A stretch of 64,000 nt of DNA from Symsagittifera roscoffensis. Taxonomy: Eukaryota; Xenacoelomorpha; Acoela; Convolutidae. The stretch is taken from NCBI RefSeq assembly GCF_963678635.1, contig NC_087070.1, positions 15,689,840 through 15,753,839 of the forward strand, given 5' to 3'. Below, piece after piece: positions 33,421-45,513 of this stretch; the stretch's first letter is position 1; each line of letters starts with the position of its first letter. The notes beneath the pieces were generated by a model. The model ran no database searches, was not told the DNA's origin, and saw nothing but the letters and a program-made list of their open reading frames with translations. Both the position numbers and the translations under genes were made by a program.

Positions 33421-34440
33421 TTTATCTATCTAAATAATAATTCACAAGAAAAATTAATTATAATGGAATCCAAATAAGCTATTTTGTGTGAAAACACAGA
33501 AAAAATTAGAAAGAAATAAGAAATCAGTAAACAGCAACAAAGTAAACCGTTAACAGTAAACGGTAAGAAAGGAAACAGTAAACAGTAAAAAGTAAGAAAA
33601 GATGCCAACTGAAAAGCACAAAACAAAAAAAAACGAGATGAAGCGATGTATAGTAATGTTGAATAACTCTGACTAGGCCCTACAAAACTTTAGACAAAAG
33701 ACATGTCGGCAGTAATAATCAATTGGACACTTGACAACTCAATTGATTATTTGTTTTTTTTTAAATATAGCTAGGAGGCAGATGAAAAATATTGAAAAAA
33801 TTGGGCACTTGACAAAATTGAAAATCGAATGTGAATGGTTGTTGCATTTTTTTTCTGGAAAACAACAAAATTTTCGAAATCTTCATTTCGCTCATTAAAA
33901 ATTAATCATGTGATTGGTCTTAATTTTTCTCTAAAACTTTTGCTTTTAGAAACTTTGTAACTTTGTTATAAGCATGAACGGTTTCTTTTGGGTTATGAAA
34001 AGGTCATACTTTTTTTGATCAAATTAGCTTAAGCTCGAAAATAACAAGGATATCCGGTTGCCGTGGAGATAGCTCAGATTGCTCATACCCTATTAACGAA
34101 GGAAAACCAATCACAAAAAACTAAGGAAAAAATCGAATTGTCAATGTAAGTGATCCTTTTTCTGTGACATAAGGAGAGATTGGCTATCGATTCATATACT
34201 TGGCTTTTCTGCCTTCTCAAGCACAGTAAATTATGTGCATAATCAAAGTAAAACAAGATTATGGACAAAATCAAAGGTTTTTAGATGTCCCAGCGTTAAG
34301 TTTTAGCTGATCTCTGCGTTATTTCTGAGCTTATTATTTTTAGTGTATTTGGTTTGATTGTCTGGAATGTTTTTGAATGGGACCTATTATCAATCCACCC
34401 GCTGTTACTTGCTTATATTTAAAATAAACTTAGGAACACA
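33421..34440. other. AT-rich, no gene seen
   Basis: Contains an AACAGTAAACAGTAAA simple repeat at about 33520-33600 and, near 34045-34080, a diverged copy of the AACAAGGATA repeat also found upstream of the GTPase genes. Nothing coding. Confidence 0.45.
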
Positions 34441-34520
34441 TAGGCGAAGCGGAACTCCGCGTCACTTGCGATACAACACAAACATAAACACAGAGGCGAA
34501 GTTGCACTTCGCATACACAA
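34436..34520 (+). repeat. GCGAAGC-hairpin dispersed repeat, two tandem copies
   Basis: GGCGAAGCGGAACTCCGC with the following ACTTGCGATACAACACA, then a second CAGAGGCGAAG copy. The family motif is CAGAGGCGAAGC(GGA)GCTTCGC, a short hairpin, followed by CTTGCGATACAACAC. Other copies lie near 38008, 49659, 51242, 55429, 61013 and 62348, all in the plus orientation. Confidence 0.6.
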
Positions 34521-34579
34521 GCAAAAATATGACCGACAACGTTTCTGGGAAAAATTGAATGATTAAAACTTTGAGTCTA

Positions 34580-34645
34580 CAAAATTTCTTAAGTGACGCA
34601 CGCCAATTATGAGTCTAAATAATTGCTACGTGACGCAAGCCAATT
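34580..34645 (+). repeat. Two-copy tandem repeat, ~36 bp
   Basis: GTGACGCACGCCAATTATGA and GTGACGCAAGCCAATTATGA are separated by GTCTAAATAATTGCTAC. Confidence 0.55.
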
Positions 34646-34989
34646 ATGACCCATTAGCCGTACCAGTCAATTTGAAAAAAAAAAACTTACCAACTAACAT
34701 GCCTCAATTTATCGCTTCGTTTTAATCGCTGGTTTTTGATCTTATGCATATATTGCAATAAAAGAGCATTTTCAAAAAGAGCATTTGCGTTTTAGGCTGG
34801 AAAAAAAGAGAGTTCGTAAAATCACACAAGCTTTGCTTGTGTAAAAAACCTAGAAAAACAAAAAAAGGAAAAAATATTAAAAAAAGTAGCTTTACAAAAA
34901 TTGTTGTAGACTCGATAAAATTTGAATCCAAAAAATTGAATCCAAGATTTACATGCCAAGAAAACATTTGATTTGATTTTTAAATTGAC

Positions 34990-35475
34990 AACGGAACAAA
35001 CCTGACTAAGTGGAAATAAAGCCGACAATATTTGAGAGACCAGTTGAGCCGGAAAAAAATGACTTTGCAGAACAAAATTTGAAGTCTTCTAAAAACACAG
35101 TCAACAACATTTGCAACTTTAATGAACATTTGATTTTGATTTTCTAGAACAAAATATAATTTGCATCTTTTTGATATAGCGAACCCAATTTGAGAAAACT
35201 CGATCATTGGGTAAAGTTTTTATTCCGCTGAGCTATCTGATAATTAAATTCAATTTTCAAAATTAGAAGTCGATCACGTTTTTCGTGATTCTTACATTCG
35301 ATAGATGCGTTTGCCTTCTTTTTATTCAAGGAAATGAACTGAACAAAAAAAATTGAAAGTCAAACCACCAAAAAGTAAACTTAAGCCTGAACAACTTAAG
35401 TCTTTTTCCAGAAAAAAAAAACAGAAAACAAATTATCTCGACCTATATAAGAGACTGAACTACATTCAGCGAATT
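34990..35475 (+). repeat. Dispersed repeat family ending in TATATAAGAG, copy a
   Basis: Ordered blocks: GCCGACAATATTTGAG, CCCAATTTGAGAAAACT, TTTTTATTCCGCTGAG, TTAGAAGTCGATCACG, GTTTGCCTTC, AAGTCAAACC, then GACCTATATAAGAG at about 35450. The same order recurs near 49900-50225, 50850-51130, 56880-57120, 57150-57500 and, partly, 52470-52815, 48575-48680 and 59500-59595. No coding capacity. It may be a non-autonomous element or LTR whose 3' part holds a TATA-like sequence. Confidence 0.55.
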
Positions 35476-35619
35476 ACAAAACTGGCATAGTCTCGGATTC
35501 GAATGCTAGATCCTTCACGATATAGTCCCGCTACTTACCTTCACACTACTGGGTCCATCTTTTCATAAAAACTACCTTCATAAATAAAGCAAGCTATCAA
35601 AACATTCAAGTGATTCTGT

Positions 35620-35710
35620 TAAACTGGTTGTTAACTAGAAAGTCTATATTCCATATTGATAACGCTTGCTTAGCGCAACTAGTCAGGGCGCGAGGCGCAA
35701 TCAGGGTTTT
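35620..35710 (+). repeat. Dispersed repeat with TTGATAACGCTTGC, copy 1
   Basis: ACTGGTTGTTAACTAGAAAG through GATAACGCTTGCTTAGCG and TAGTCAGGGC. The second copy lies at 36196-36268. Confidence 0.6.
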
Positions 35711-36195
35711 TCGGTTTTTGCTATTTGCATGCTTTGCTTAACCTCCTCACTATTTCATCGTTTTAATAACAAGCTGATCTACTAAATACCCACAGGGAAT
35801 CAACTCTGACCTACAGCTTATCGCAAGCGCAACAAGTTTGATTGCCTTTTTCTAATTTATTATTTTTTTTGTAACCGAAGAGCATGAAATGCCTTTATGC
35901 AAGAAAATCAATTGAATTCATTTAAGGAAAAAAAATTTCAAACCGCTAATACTTAAATTTGGTTTCAAACAAATTTATACTTGTTTCAACTGCAACCGCG
36001 TACTTGAAGTCTTCAATCGTGAAAAAGGCATAAATCGCTCGCAAATCAAGATCTGCAAGCTTCAGATTCAAACCTTTTTCATCATAACACAAAGCTGCGC
36101 TTGCGCACCACTTGAGTAGCAAGGAACCAAGTCCTTGGTCGTTTGAATTTTAAAAGTCTTTTATGAAATTATTCACAGGCAATAAAAACTTTTAA

Positions 36196-36268
36196 AAAAC
36201 TGGTTGTTAACTAGAAAGTCTATATTCCAGTTTGATAACGCTTGCTAAGCGAATTAGTCAGGGCCTGA
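36196..36268 (+). repeat. Dispersed repeat with TTGATAACGCTTGC, copy 2
   Basis: Same as 35620-35710 except for a few substitutions. The sequence continues directly into the tRNA-like segment at 36320-36375, so a longer composite element is possible. Confidence 0.6.
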
Positions 36269-36309
36269 ACTTGCCTGCAGTGCATTCAGGGGCAGATTTG
36301 AGTGGAAAG

Positions 36310-36375
36310 GGGTCGGACAAAACTCCCCTATCAGGGATTCGAACCCCTGCCGACCCAATGGGACCCCCTTGTTAC
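36310..36375 (-). repeat. tRNA-like segment with a perfect B box
   Basis: On the minus strand the sequence GGCAGGGGTTCGAATCCCTG forms a T-stem/T-loop with the B-box consensus GGTTCGAATCC. The upstream part lacks a good A box, D arm and anticodon arm, so this is not a tRNA gene. It is more likely the 3' half of a tRNA-derived SINE or pseudogene. The plus-strand frame 36232-36624 across it is not supported. Confidence 0.4.
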
Positions 36376-36624
36376 TATTTTGAAACATCCATTTTTTGGT
36401 GGCGGTCCTTAAAATATTCCAAAATAGCCTTCGGCGCCAATATACATCAGATTTCAGTGGGGAGCGCACGCCGAAAAACTCCTTTTTCGGTCTGTATTTT
36501 AAAATTTTGGCTACGGCGCAGAAAATTTGGCCAAAATAGGGTCTTTTTAGTGCTTTGGGAGAGCTGGAAAAATCAATTTGGTCGACCTAAAGTAAAAGTC
36601 GTCACAGTTTTTGAAAACTTTTGA

Positions 36625-38420
36625 AAATCCGACACCCCTCCTCAAAAAAATGTTAAATTTGCCTCTGAATGCATTCGTTTGCTCGGAAGACATGTGACAA
36701 ACTTATTTGTGAATCTCAAACTGATGAAAATTTGAAAAACCACATTTTTAGTTTCTATTCTCAAACAAGACTTAAATTTACAAAGCTATTCCTAAATTAG
36801 AAAAGTTAAGTTTTACAAGTATCCATTTAAATAGTATCAAGTATGATTTATCAAGTATCAACCGACAAGTATCAATTTAAATCAAAATCTAGAAACTGAG
36901 TTTGGATTGGTTCGAAAGAAGAATTCTTAGCAAAAATCAAAAAAACAACGCAGAAAAAAAACTGTGTTATTTTGAAAATTTAAGAAGTGGAAAACAAAAG
37001 CAAAAAATGTCTTACCGTAGTACAGTTGAAACCAAACAAACATATACAAAGATAGCACTGCCTTGAACTATTTGTCTATAACAAAGAACACTAAAACGGA
37101 ATCAACATTAGCTAGATATGAAAAAAAAAACAATCAAACATTTCAAAAAAAGCTGGCCAGTTGCTGCGCAAATAGAACAGAATGTTCCGACCATGTTTAT
37201 AAAAACTAAAAATAGAAGTTTTTCAAATTAGTGTCATTTTTACTACGTGTGAGGATTAAACTGCACACACGCGTAGAAAGTTAGTTAATTAGGCATAATT
37301 GACAATAGTTATATTCAAAAAAAAAGAATAAGAAACAAAAAATGAAAAAAATCAAAAAAAAAATTCTAAATTTTTTCATTTTTTTGAAAATGTTTTTAAA
37401 TTAAAAACAATTCTTACCGAAGAAATGCCAAATATAACCTTCTAGATTAGTTTCCGTTTGAAAAAATCGAGGTTTTTGTAAGCCTAAATGACTAATTTAA
37501 CAACTTATCTTCATTTTATTTGTTCGAAAATTGACTAACAAGCAAAAATTTCAAAACTGTTTTTCTCGACACTGGGATTTTTTTGGTGACTTTTAGATGT
37601 TGTTCGAACTGAAACATTTTCAACATGAAATATCACTCAACCCGATCCAATGATTATTTGTGGTACCTGATTTTGATTTTGCGTGGAAAACAACAAAAAA
37701 CAAAAAGAAAAACTAAAGCACACCCGAACTCAACGTTCCTTCCCATTTCCAATAGTCAGAACAAAAATCAGTTAACAAAATGCAAAAAATGATACTGGAT
37801 AATTTGTGTTAAAACATTTAACGTAACTGGAACGTGAGAAAAATAAGAAGTTCGTGAGCAAAGAACAAAAAATAATATCAGGTTGACACTTTAAAACGAT
37901 ATTTTTTTCTAGAAACTTCGAATAAAGTTTTCAAACATCTCCTTCAATAAAAATCTTCTTTTAATACAATTAAAAGGCTATTATCTTGGCTAAAATTGTT
38001 ACACGCAGAGACACAGCGGAGTTTTGCGCATTTTGCGATACAATAAAGAAAGATAATTCGTGCGACGAGTCATGTGGACAAAGTTTTTTACGGGAGAATA
38101 AGTTTAGTACCCGATTTCAATACCCTTGCTTATGACCAGGGTAGAAACAGAAACAATTTTGAAGATGAAAATAATTTAAATACCACCTCATCTATTCTGC
38201 GGATGACTAACATAACTTAAAACATCTTGTGCATTGTTGCAACACACATGCAGGACCGCAAGGGAATAAAACAATACCAAATCCTTTGTGTTGCTTGCAA
38301 CAAGCAACTTAGCGGAGTGAAAAATGAAATGGAAATTAATAACCGCAAAAAAAATGATTTAAACCAACAAAGATTAAACCCCTTTTTATGTAATGTGATT
38401 TTATATCGAATTATCGAAAT
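36625..38420. other. AT-rich repeats, no gene seen
   Basis: Holds a diverged AACAAGGATA-type repeat near 37140-37290 (compare 4125-4420), long A/T runs, a GCGAAGC-family relic near 38008-38040 and a GGACAAAGTTTTTTACGGG repeat near 38073-38150 that recurs near 46570. No coding frame is convincing. Confidence 0.45.
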
Positions 38421-38843
38421 TTTCAAAACAGCTTGTAAAATTGATCCACATTAAGAAGCAGCAGTTGGGTGAGCTTTGTGACTCTGGTTTAGACAGATAG
38501 AGACCGGATCAGGGCTCATTGCACAAACTCAACGAAAAAAAAATACGAATATTGCGATACAACGTTTTAGCGTTCTTGTATTGTAATGCTAGCATTGAAT
38601 ACTCGCTGCAGGCACACGCCAAAAACCCATTGAAGTTATATTGACATTTGCAAAACTTTTCTTCTTAAATAAAAGATGTTCAACTTCATTTTCTTGGGAT
38701 ACACAATGAAGCAGGTATAAGCTGTTCCCCTCCCTCTGATATACAGTCATATCAATCGTTGAATTAAAGTTAAAGTAAAATCTCAGCTACGTCAAGCTAG
38801 GTTGGTCCGCTATTGAAAAGTTTTAGGCTTCGGCGAGAAACCA
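38421..38843 (+). repeat. 5' LTR of BEL/Pao element
   Basis: About 423 bp matching 44122-44543 almost throughout. It contains an AATAAA at 38668-38673 and ends GAGAAACCA. The expected 5' TG is not preserved in this copy (the 3' LTR has TGTTTC), and no target-site duplication is visible, so the left end may be altered. Confidence 0.85.
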
Positions 38844-38888
38844 TTGATACGCGTCGACCCAGAAACAACGAACCAAGAACCACGAACT

Positions 38889-40207
38889 ATGAGTGATACC
38901 AACGACCAGTACGATCTACGAAGCTTCACGAACGAGCAAGGCGATGTACGATCAGTTGCGAACGAGCAACCAGGTCAGAGCAATGCGAACGAGCAGAGCG
39001 ATCAACCAGCTGTTGTGAGCGCGCAACAATGACAAAACGATCAGTCAGGACGAACATACCTGAAGTTGGTTCAGTCCAGAAGTGGTCACAAGACATGCAT
39101 TTCTAAGCATAGAGATCGAATAAACTCAATCCGATCGTCCTATCCAGTGACCGATCTTGCTGGCTTGCGAATTTCTCTTGCTGTCATAAGAGAGACTCTC
39201 ACATCAATTAGCGAAAAGGATCGATTGATAGAGGACGTTGTACCAGACGAACGTCTGCAAACCGAGCTCGAAACGGCTTGTGAGTTCAGAGCGGAGGTAC
39301 GAGAATTAATTCAGCAGACGAATGATTTCTTGGAAGATCAGCAAGCGTCTTCCAGAGGATCGACAGCAGAAGCGAACGGGCTTCATACAATGTTCTCAGC
39401 AAGATCAAGTCAGATCAAGTTGCCTAAGATAAATCTTCCCTCCTTCAGTGGTAAATATACAGAGTGGACGAGCTTCATCGATCAGTTCGATTCTGCTGTA
39501 CATGGAAACCCAAACCTCCAAAAATCAAGAATGTAGCAATAACAGACGTGAATTACGAGCTCGCAAGGAGGACTCTAATGGACCGATTCGACAACAAGAG
39601 GTTCATTGTAAGCATGCATCTCAGTGCTGTGTTGAACTACCCGATTTTGAAAACCTAAGATGGAACAAGCCTCAGGAAGCTTTTGGAGTGTTTTCGCGAA
39701 AACGTGGCTGCATTAGAAGTGCAAGGCTGTAATACTCGAGACTGGGATCCAATACTGGTCCATGTGATTGAGCAGAAACTGGACCCGGAAAGCCAAAAGC
39801 AATGGCAGCTTCACAACCTAGGCGTAGAGCTTCAGAAATTACACGAGCTTGACGATTTCATTGGTGCGCGAGCGAGGGCACTAGAAGCAGTGAAGTCATC
39901 AATCACTTTACAGAAACCAACGACTCGAATTGAAGCACATGCTGATGTCCAAAGTAAAATCGACCGAAGGCAATCGTATGGAGCAACAACTGTGGACGAG
40001 CAATGTGTGTTTTGTGGATCACTTCATAATGTAACTGCATGTAACGAGTTCAAGAAGTTGAAAGTACATACACGGAAAGACGAAGTGACTTCCAAACGAC
40101 TGTGCTTTAATTGTTTGCGCCCAGGACATATGGTAAGCAGTGTGGAAAAAGACACCATTCTCTTCTTCACGCGGAAATCAGCGCAGGGAACAACCGATTA
40201 CAACTGA
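38889..40207 (+). pseudogene. gag-like part of BEL/Pao (DUF1759, zinc knuckle), broken
   Basis: Starts with an acidic Asn/Gln/Glu-rich leader at ATG 38889. A TGA at 39030-39032 interrupts the frame, which then continues from 39066. The DUF1759 signature LPKINLPSFSGKYTEW is at about 39420-39467. The frame shifts near 39460-39535 and contains a stop at 39658. A zinc-knuckle-like CFNCLRPGHMV lies near 40100-40132, after which the frame shifts again. Proteins of this type form the virus-like particle of the element; this copy cannot make one intact. Confidence 0.8.
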
Positions 40208-41103
40208 GAGAAAGACTGAACGATTGTCATACGAGTGGAAACAACCTGTGTACTGTAATTAGTGCTACGGAACCTGACAAAACGGCCCTACTTGGAACTT
40301 GCAGCATACCGCTGTTCAACTATCACAGACAAGAAATCATTTACCGTGCCTTGATAGACAATGGATCGCAGTTGAACTTCGTCAGTGAAAGCTTCGTACG
40401 ACGGAAAGGATTGCCTCGTAAATCAGTCAACCAAACAGTGAAACCAGTTGGAACTGCCCCCCCATTGGAGACGAGAGGACTGGCTCCGATAACTTTGTCA
40501 TTGCCTGGAGAAGACACACTACGAGCAGACTTCATCATCATGCCTCAAGTCACATCAGATCTACCAGGAGACGATGTGGATGTACGCGAACATAACCTTC
40601 CATCTCGATATGCGCTGGTGGATCCAGCTTTCGACAAAAGAGGAAGGATTGATCTTCTATGTGGTGTTGAACTGGCAAACGAGCTCACCACTGGTAAACG
40701 GATACGAGAAGGATCTCTCACCTTGGATGAATCAATTTTTGGCTGGATTGTGAGTGGATCAGTACAGTTACTAAGCAAGCGCAATGCTGATAGAGTTTTG
40801 CAAACAAACTTCGTCAGTAAGGAGTCTGATCTGGACATTAGTCGCTTTTGGACAGTTGAGGACTTGCCTTTAAACCGATGCCCTCGATTGAAGAAAGAAG
40901 AATTTGTTGAAGATCATTTCGTCAAAACAACCATAACTAAGCCAGATGGTCGCTACTCTGTTAGTTTGCCTTTCAAGACAACCGTTGGAACCCTCGGCGA
41001 GTGCAAAGCCAATGCACTCAAACGATTCTTCAGTCTGGAACGCAAGCTTTGTACACTCAGTACCGAGACTTCATCAAAGAGTTCCGAGACATGGGTCACC
41101 TAG
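40111..41103 (+). pseudogene. Protease/early pol part of BEL/Pao (DUF1758)
   Basis: A 330-codon open stretch. The aspartic-protease-like motif is ALIDNGSQLNFVSESFV at about 40350-40400; the usual DSG triad reads DNG here, which would probably impair catalysis. Downstream comes the typical LLCGVEL ... ESIFGWIVSG segment and the region linking to reverse transcriptase. It ends at a frame break near 41100. Confidence 0.8.
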
Positions 41104-42283
41104 AAGTTGTACCACCAGATGAGCTCGCAATGTCAGAGAAAAGATGCCTACCTTCCCCACCACTGCGTTCTAAAGGATAGTACAACTACAAAGCTACGAG
41201 TTGTCTTGGACGCTAGTGCTCTTACTAGTACCCGAATTTCACCTGAATGATGCACTGATGGTTGGCCCCAAGCTTCAAGACGATTTGTTTGATCATCTGC
41301 TAAGATTCCGATGCTACCCCATTGGAATCACCGGAGACATTGCAAAGATGTATGGTCAGGTGGCTTTTAACAAGGAGGATAAGGACTTCCGCCGAATTTT
41401 CTGGAGAGATGTGCCCGACCAACCAACAGATACATACAAGATGACCCGAGTGACATATGGGGTTGCTAGCAGTTGCTATCACTCTGTTCGATCACTCATA
41501 GAAGCAGGCAAGCATTCTTGTGTCGAAGAAACATTCAGTCGAGACTTCTACGTCGATGACTGTTTGACTGGGGCGGATGACATACCCTCTGCAAAGAAAC
41601 TGATCAATGACGTTAGGTGTCAGCTAGCAACGAAACAGTTTCCTCAACGAAAATTTGTAAGCAGCTCAGCAGAAGTCATGGAATCCTTGCCCAGTGAGTT
41701 GCGCCAAAACGAACACGAGTTCTCAGCAAAAGATTACTCTGTGAAAGCATTAGGAATCAAGTGGATTCCGACAAACGATGTCTTCGTCTTCAAAGTAGCC
41801 CACGATCTGAAGGAGAACATGACAAAACGATCTCTACTCTCAGACATCTCTAAGATCTTTTGTTCCTCTGGGCTGACTCCGATGACGCTTCCGTTGAAAC
41901 TCATCATGCAATCCTCTTGGTCGCGGGGAATCAATTGGGACGACAAAATCCCCGGTGATATGATGGAGACGTTTCTAAGGTGGAGGACTAAAGTTCACAA
42001 TGTGGAGAATTTTGACATACCGAGACATGTTGTGGAGGACAGTTTTGAGCTTCATTTGTTTTGTGACGCATCAGAAACCGCATACGCCAGTTGTATCTAC
42101 GTCAGGAACACGAAGACGAAATCAACCAATCTTTTTGTGGCTAAATCAAGAGTGGCACCTTTGAAACCTTTGACGATCCCCAAATTGGAATTGTGTGCAG
42201 CTGTGCTAGGATGCAAGTTGCTGGACCATACGAGGAAAGCACTTCAAAAGATAGGACTGAATCCGAAGGAAGTTTTCGGATGA
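41104..42283 (+). pseudogene. Reverse transcriptase / RNase H part of BEL/Pao
   Basis: Open from about 41201 for 360 codons. Features are SLNDALMVGPKL-like sequence at the start, GDIAKMYGQV (first catalytic Asp), VTYGVASS and FYVDDCLTG (catalytic YVDD). The RNase H-like LFCDASETAY and PKLELCAAVLG follow near 42060-42215. A frame break precedes it (41104-41200, around the KLRVVLDAS motif). A TGA at 42281-42283 interrupts it, with the frame continuing at 42284. Confidence 0.85.
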
Positions 42284-43024
42284 ACTGATGCCACGATTGT
42301 ATTTTGTTGGATCAACGAGACCCCAAACGTCTGGAACACTTTTGTTCGCAACCGAGTTCATGAAGTACAGGAGGTTTTGAAACCAGTCAACTGGCGCCAT
42401 GGACGAATAAAGGAAAACCCAGCGGATGCTGCAATTCGTGGACTCGATGCAATGACGCTGAAAAACTCTTCACTGTGGTGGCATGGACCGAGCTGGCTCT
42501 TTGAACTTCGGATTCCAGACCAACCAAAGCTAACAAAAGTTGGTTCTGAAAGAAAGAAAAACGCAGTTGTCAATAGCTCCCAATTAGTCAAACCTACTTT
42601 GGACGCACTAGTCGATCTGGAAACTTTTAGCAGTCTACAGAAGTGCACTCGTGTATTGTGCTATGTTGCCTTTTTTGATCATCGAAAGCAGAAGCACCCA
42701 GAATATGGCAGTTACGATCATCCAACTTCTTTGACGAATAGACGCAACGCCCTTCTGAGGCTAATACGAAACGAACAAACTAAGTTCTTCAGTGATGAAC
42801 TAAGGGCATTGAACGCTGGCGAATCAGTTGCGAAGAAGAGCCATCTTCTGCGACTATACCCCTTCGTTGATGACGGACTCATCAAGGTGGGCGGGAGACT
42901 GACGCAGAACAAAAACCTCGCGCAACCAAATCGTTATACCCAAGAAAAGTCGACTGGCCAAACTCATCCTGCAGGACATTCATCTGAAGTATTTTCATGC
43001 TCCCGCAAATACGATCCTTGCTGA
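42284..43024 (+). pseudogene. RNase H to integrase linker of BEL/Pao
   Basis: Same frame as the reverse transcriptase after one stop. It includes the ENPADAAIRG segment typical of BEL/Pao (usually NPADLxSRG) and continues to a shift near 42940-43024. Confidence 0.7.
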
Positions 43025-43779
43025 ACTTGAACGACATTTCTGGATTGTGGACGCGCAAGCAGCAATTCGTCACCTCATACGAAACTGTGTGAAGTGCCAA
43101 CGGTTCAACGGACGATCAAATCCACCATTGATGGGAGACCTACCCATAGAACTAATAACGCCTTCGCCTCCATTCACTCACACAGATGTGGACTTTGCTG
43201 GTCCTTTTGTGACACTGAATGGCAAACAGCTGTCAAAGTCATATTTGGCTTTGTTTGTTTGTTTCACAACAAAGGCCATACATTTGGAGCTAACATCGGG
43301 TTTGTCCTCCCAGTCTTGTACTGCTGCCTTGAGACGTGCTAGATGGGAGGTGCTCCAGCAAGGATGTACACAGACTGAACGTTGTTGGAACTAAAAATGA
43401 ACTAATGCAACTCCAAATGAACCTAACCAAGAAGTTCGGAAAACAATCAATGCCAAGTGCTGCAGATGAGATTGGCATCACTAGGACAATGATTCCACCA
43501 AGAGCTCCCCACTTTGGTGGACTTTGGGAATCGAGCGTGAAACTTGCGAAATCACATCTGCGAAGAGTCATGGGGAACAATGTTTTGACGTACGAGGAAC
43601 TTTCTACTCTTCTATGCGACATTGAAGCAATCCTCAACTCACGACCACTCCTCCCGATTTCGACCGAAGTTCTGGACGTACGAACCCTAACACCAGCTAT
43701 GACGGTGAAAGGGAAAGAAATGCAGTACCTACCATTACCAGTGCCCCCCACTGACGACAAGTACACTCCAGTCCTTTGA
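43025..43779 (+). pseudogene. Integrase part of BEL/Pao, frameshifted
   Basis: The zinc-binding remnant NCVKCQRFNG lies near 43083-43112, then the rve core with HTDVDFAGPF (first catalytic Asp) near 43180-43207. A frame shift near 43336-43390 falls where the second catalytic Asp is expected. The third part, PHFGGLWESSVKLAKSHLRR, carries the expected Glu at ~43530. The integrase is therefore inactive as it stands. Confidence 0.8.
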
Positions 43780-43807
43780 AACTCATCCAGCCAAACGGTG
43801 GGCACAT

Positions 43808-44092
43808 ATGCAGAAACTCATTGGAATCTTCTGGAAGCGATGGAGCAAGGAGTACTTGTCTTCTCTGCAGCCACGGAAGAAGTGGACTTCAAAACAACGA
43901 AACTTTGAAGTGGGTGATGTTGCGCTTCTGATGGACGAAAACCAACCCCCCTTACAATGGCCACTAGCTCGGGTTGTGGAAGTCTACCTTGGGAGAGACA
44001 ACCAATGTCGATCAGCTAAGGTCAGAACCGCAAAGGGCTGCTACGTCCGGCCTTGCATAAAACTAAGGAAACTCCCAGTCAGTGTTGAATGA
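43808..44092 (+). pseudogene. C-terminal DUF5641 part of BEL/Pao pol
   Basis: Contains FWKRWSKEYL, VGDVALLMDE, WPLARVVEVY and the closing KLRKLPV motif, all typical of this domain at the end of BEL/Pao integrases. A TGA just upstream separates it from the rest of pol. Confidence 0.8.
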
Positions 44093-44119
44093 ACTTGGCT
44101 CATTCAAGGTGGGCGGCAA

Positions 44120-44543
44120 TGTTTCAAAACAGCTTGTAATTGATCCACATTAAGAAGCAGCAGTTGGGTGAGCCTTGTGACTCTGGTTTAGACAGATAGA
44201 GACCGAATCAGGTCTCATTGCACAAACTCAACGAGTAAAAAAATTGCGAATATTGCGACACAACGTTTTGGAGTTCTTGTATTGTAATGCTAGCATTGAA
44301 TACTCGCTGCAGGCACACGCCAAAAACCATTGAAATTATATTGACATTTGCAAGACTTTTCTTCTTAAATAAAAGATGTTCAACTTCATTGTCTTGGTAT
44401 ACATAATGAAGCAGGTATAAGCTGTTCCCCTCCCTCTGATATACAGTCATATCAATCGTTGAATCAAAGTTAAAGTAAAATCTCAGCTACGTCAAGCTGA
44501 GTTGGTCCGCTATTGAAAAGTTTTAGGCTTCGACGAGAAACCA
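44120..44543 (+). repeat. 3' LTR of BEL/Pao element
   Basis: Begins TGTTTCAAAACAGC directly after the GGTGGGCGGCAA purine-rich tract and ends GAGAAACCA. AATAAA is at 44368-44373. It differs from the 5' LTR at a modest number of positions by eye. Confidence 0.85.
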
Positions 44544-45290
44544 CTTTGTTATTTATAGTTTTAAACAACATCCAAAACTTGTAAAAACCAACCTACTTCC
44601 ATCGTTATGAACCGCGTTTAAACATAATCCGAACTTAGTAGCAAAAAATCCACGTTCTAGTTTAACAGTCGCAGTTTTGAAGGAGGTCGTAGCCCTTTGA
44701 ACAACTGATTAGCCACATTTGAGAGTGAATGAGCAGCTTGGATTCCCTCCATCTCCACGTACTACGTCCGATAACTTTTTGAGATTACTTGAAATATGAA
44801 AATCCACTTTTTCTTCATTTTTCAAAAATTGCACCAGGGGGACATACTAATTAAGCTTGCGATTATAAAAACTGGAACACGACTACTCAAAACTAGCAAA
44901 AGTCTCTCAAAACTTAATATCTTATTTCAATTGTATAAGTTTGATTGGAAGCTGCAGAAACCTTTCGATTGACCAAATAGCAATTTGTTTCGTGCGCAAG
45001 CAAGGGCCATGAAAAAGATTGTTTCAGTGAATTTATTATCAATGACTCTCAGTTAGTTTTAAGAATTTACACCAAATGTACAAAATTCGTATATTGTACA
45101 GAATTCGTATATTTACAGATTGCGTATAATAATGCTTGCGTATACTTCCTTTGATAACACTTCTTGTGATGACTTGAAATTCGAAATAAAAAAGCTTTCT
45201 TCAAAGTTTTCATAAGGAGTTTCAAAGTTTGGTAAAATTTTTTTCGTTTCTCTCAAGCCTTGAAAATTTAGTTACTTGCATAAAATTGAT
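44544..45290. other. AT-rich, no gene seen
   Basis: No repeat or coding frame that I can support. Confidence 0.4.
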
Positions 45291-45295
45291 TCGAA

Positions 45296-45412
45296 ACTGC
45301 GTATGCGTATGTAAAATGTAAAAATGTAAAATTGCGTATGTATGTATGAACGCATGTATACATGCTAGCATGTATTAGTATACGCATGAATGTATGTATG
45401 TATGTATGTATT
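45296..45412 (+). repeat. ATGT/GTAT microsatellite
   Basis: Imperfect GTATGTAT and GCGTATGTAAAATGTA words, ending with four clean ATGT units near 45390. Confidence 0.85.
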
Positions 45413-45513
45413 GTTAACTTATTTGCAGTACTTTTCTGTTTGAGAGTAATATGTAGTGGGGCTTTTAATTCAAGTGTATTCATTTTATCAATTTTATACA
45501 TGGTAGCAGGAGT

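Larger units (their letters stand above)
38421..44543 (+). mobile_element. BEL/Pao LTR retrotransposon, decayed
   Basis: Two LTRs of ~423 bp flank 5.3 kb that carries, in order, a gag-like DUF1759 region, a zinc knuckle, a DUF1758-type aspartic protease, reverse transcriptase with YVDD, an RNase H-like segment, an H2C2 and rve integrase, and a C-terminal DUF5641. This order is diagnostic of BEL/Pao. The coding region changes frame at least six times and has in-frame stops, so it is not autonomous. It is oriented opposite to the TUBD1 gene that lies ~3 kb further right. The purine-rich tract before the 3' LTR is GGTGGGCGGC. Confidence 0.92.

Noticed and set aside
36232-36624. Plus-strand 130-codon frame
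   Set aside because: Runs over a dispersed repeat and a tRNA-like segment; no domain.
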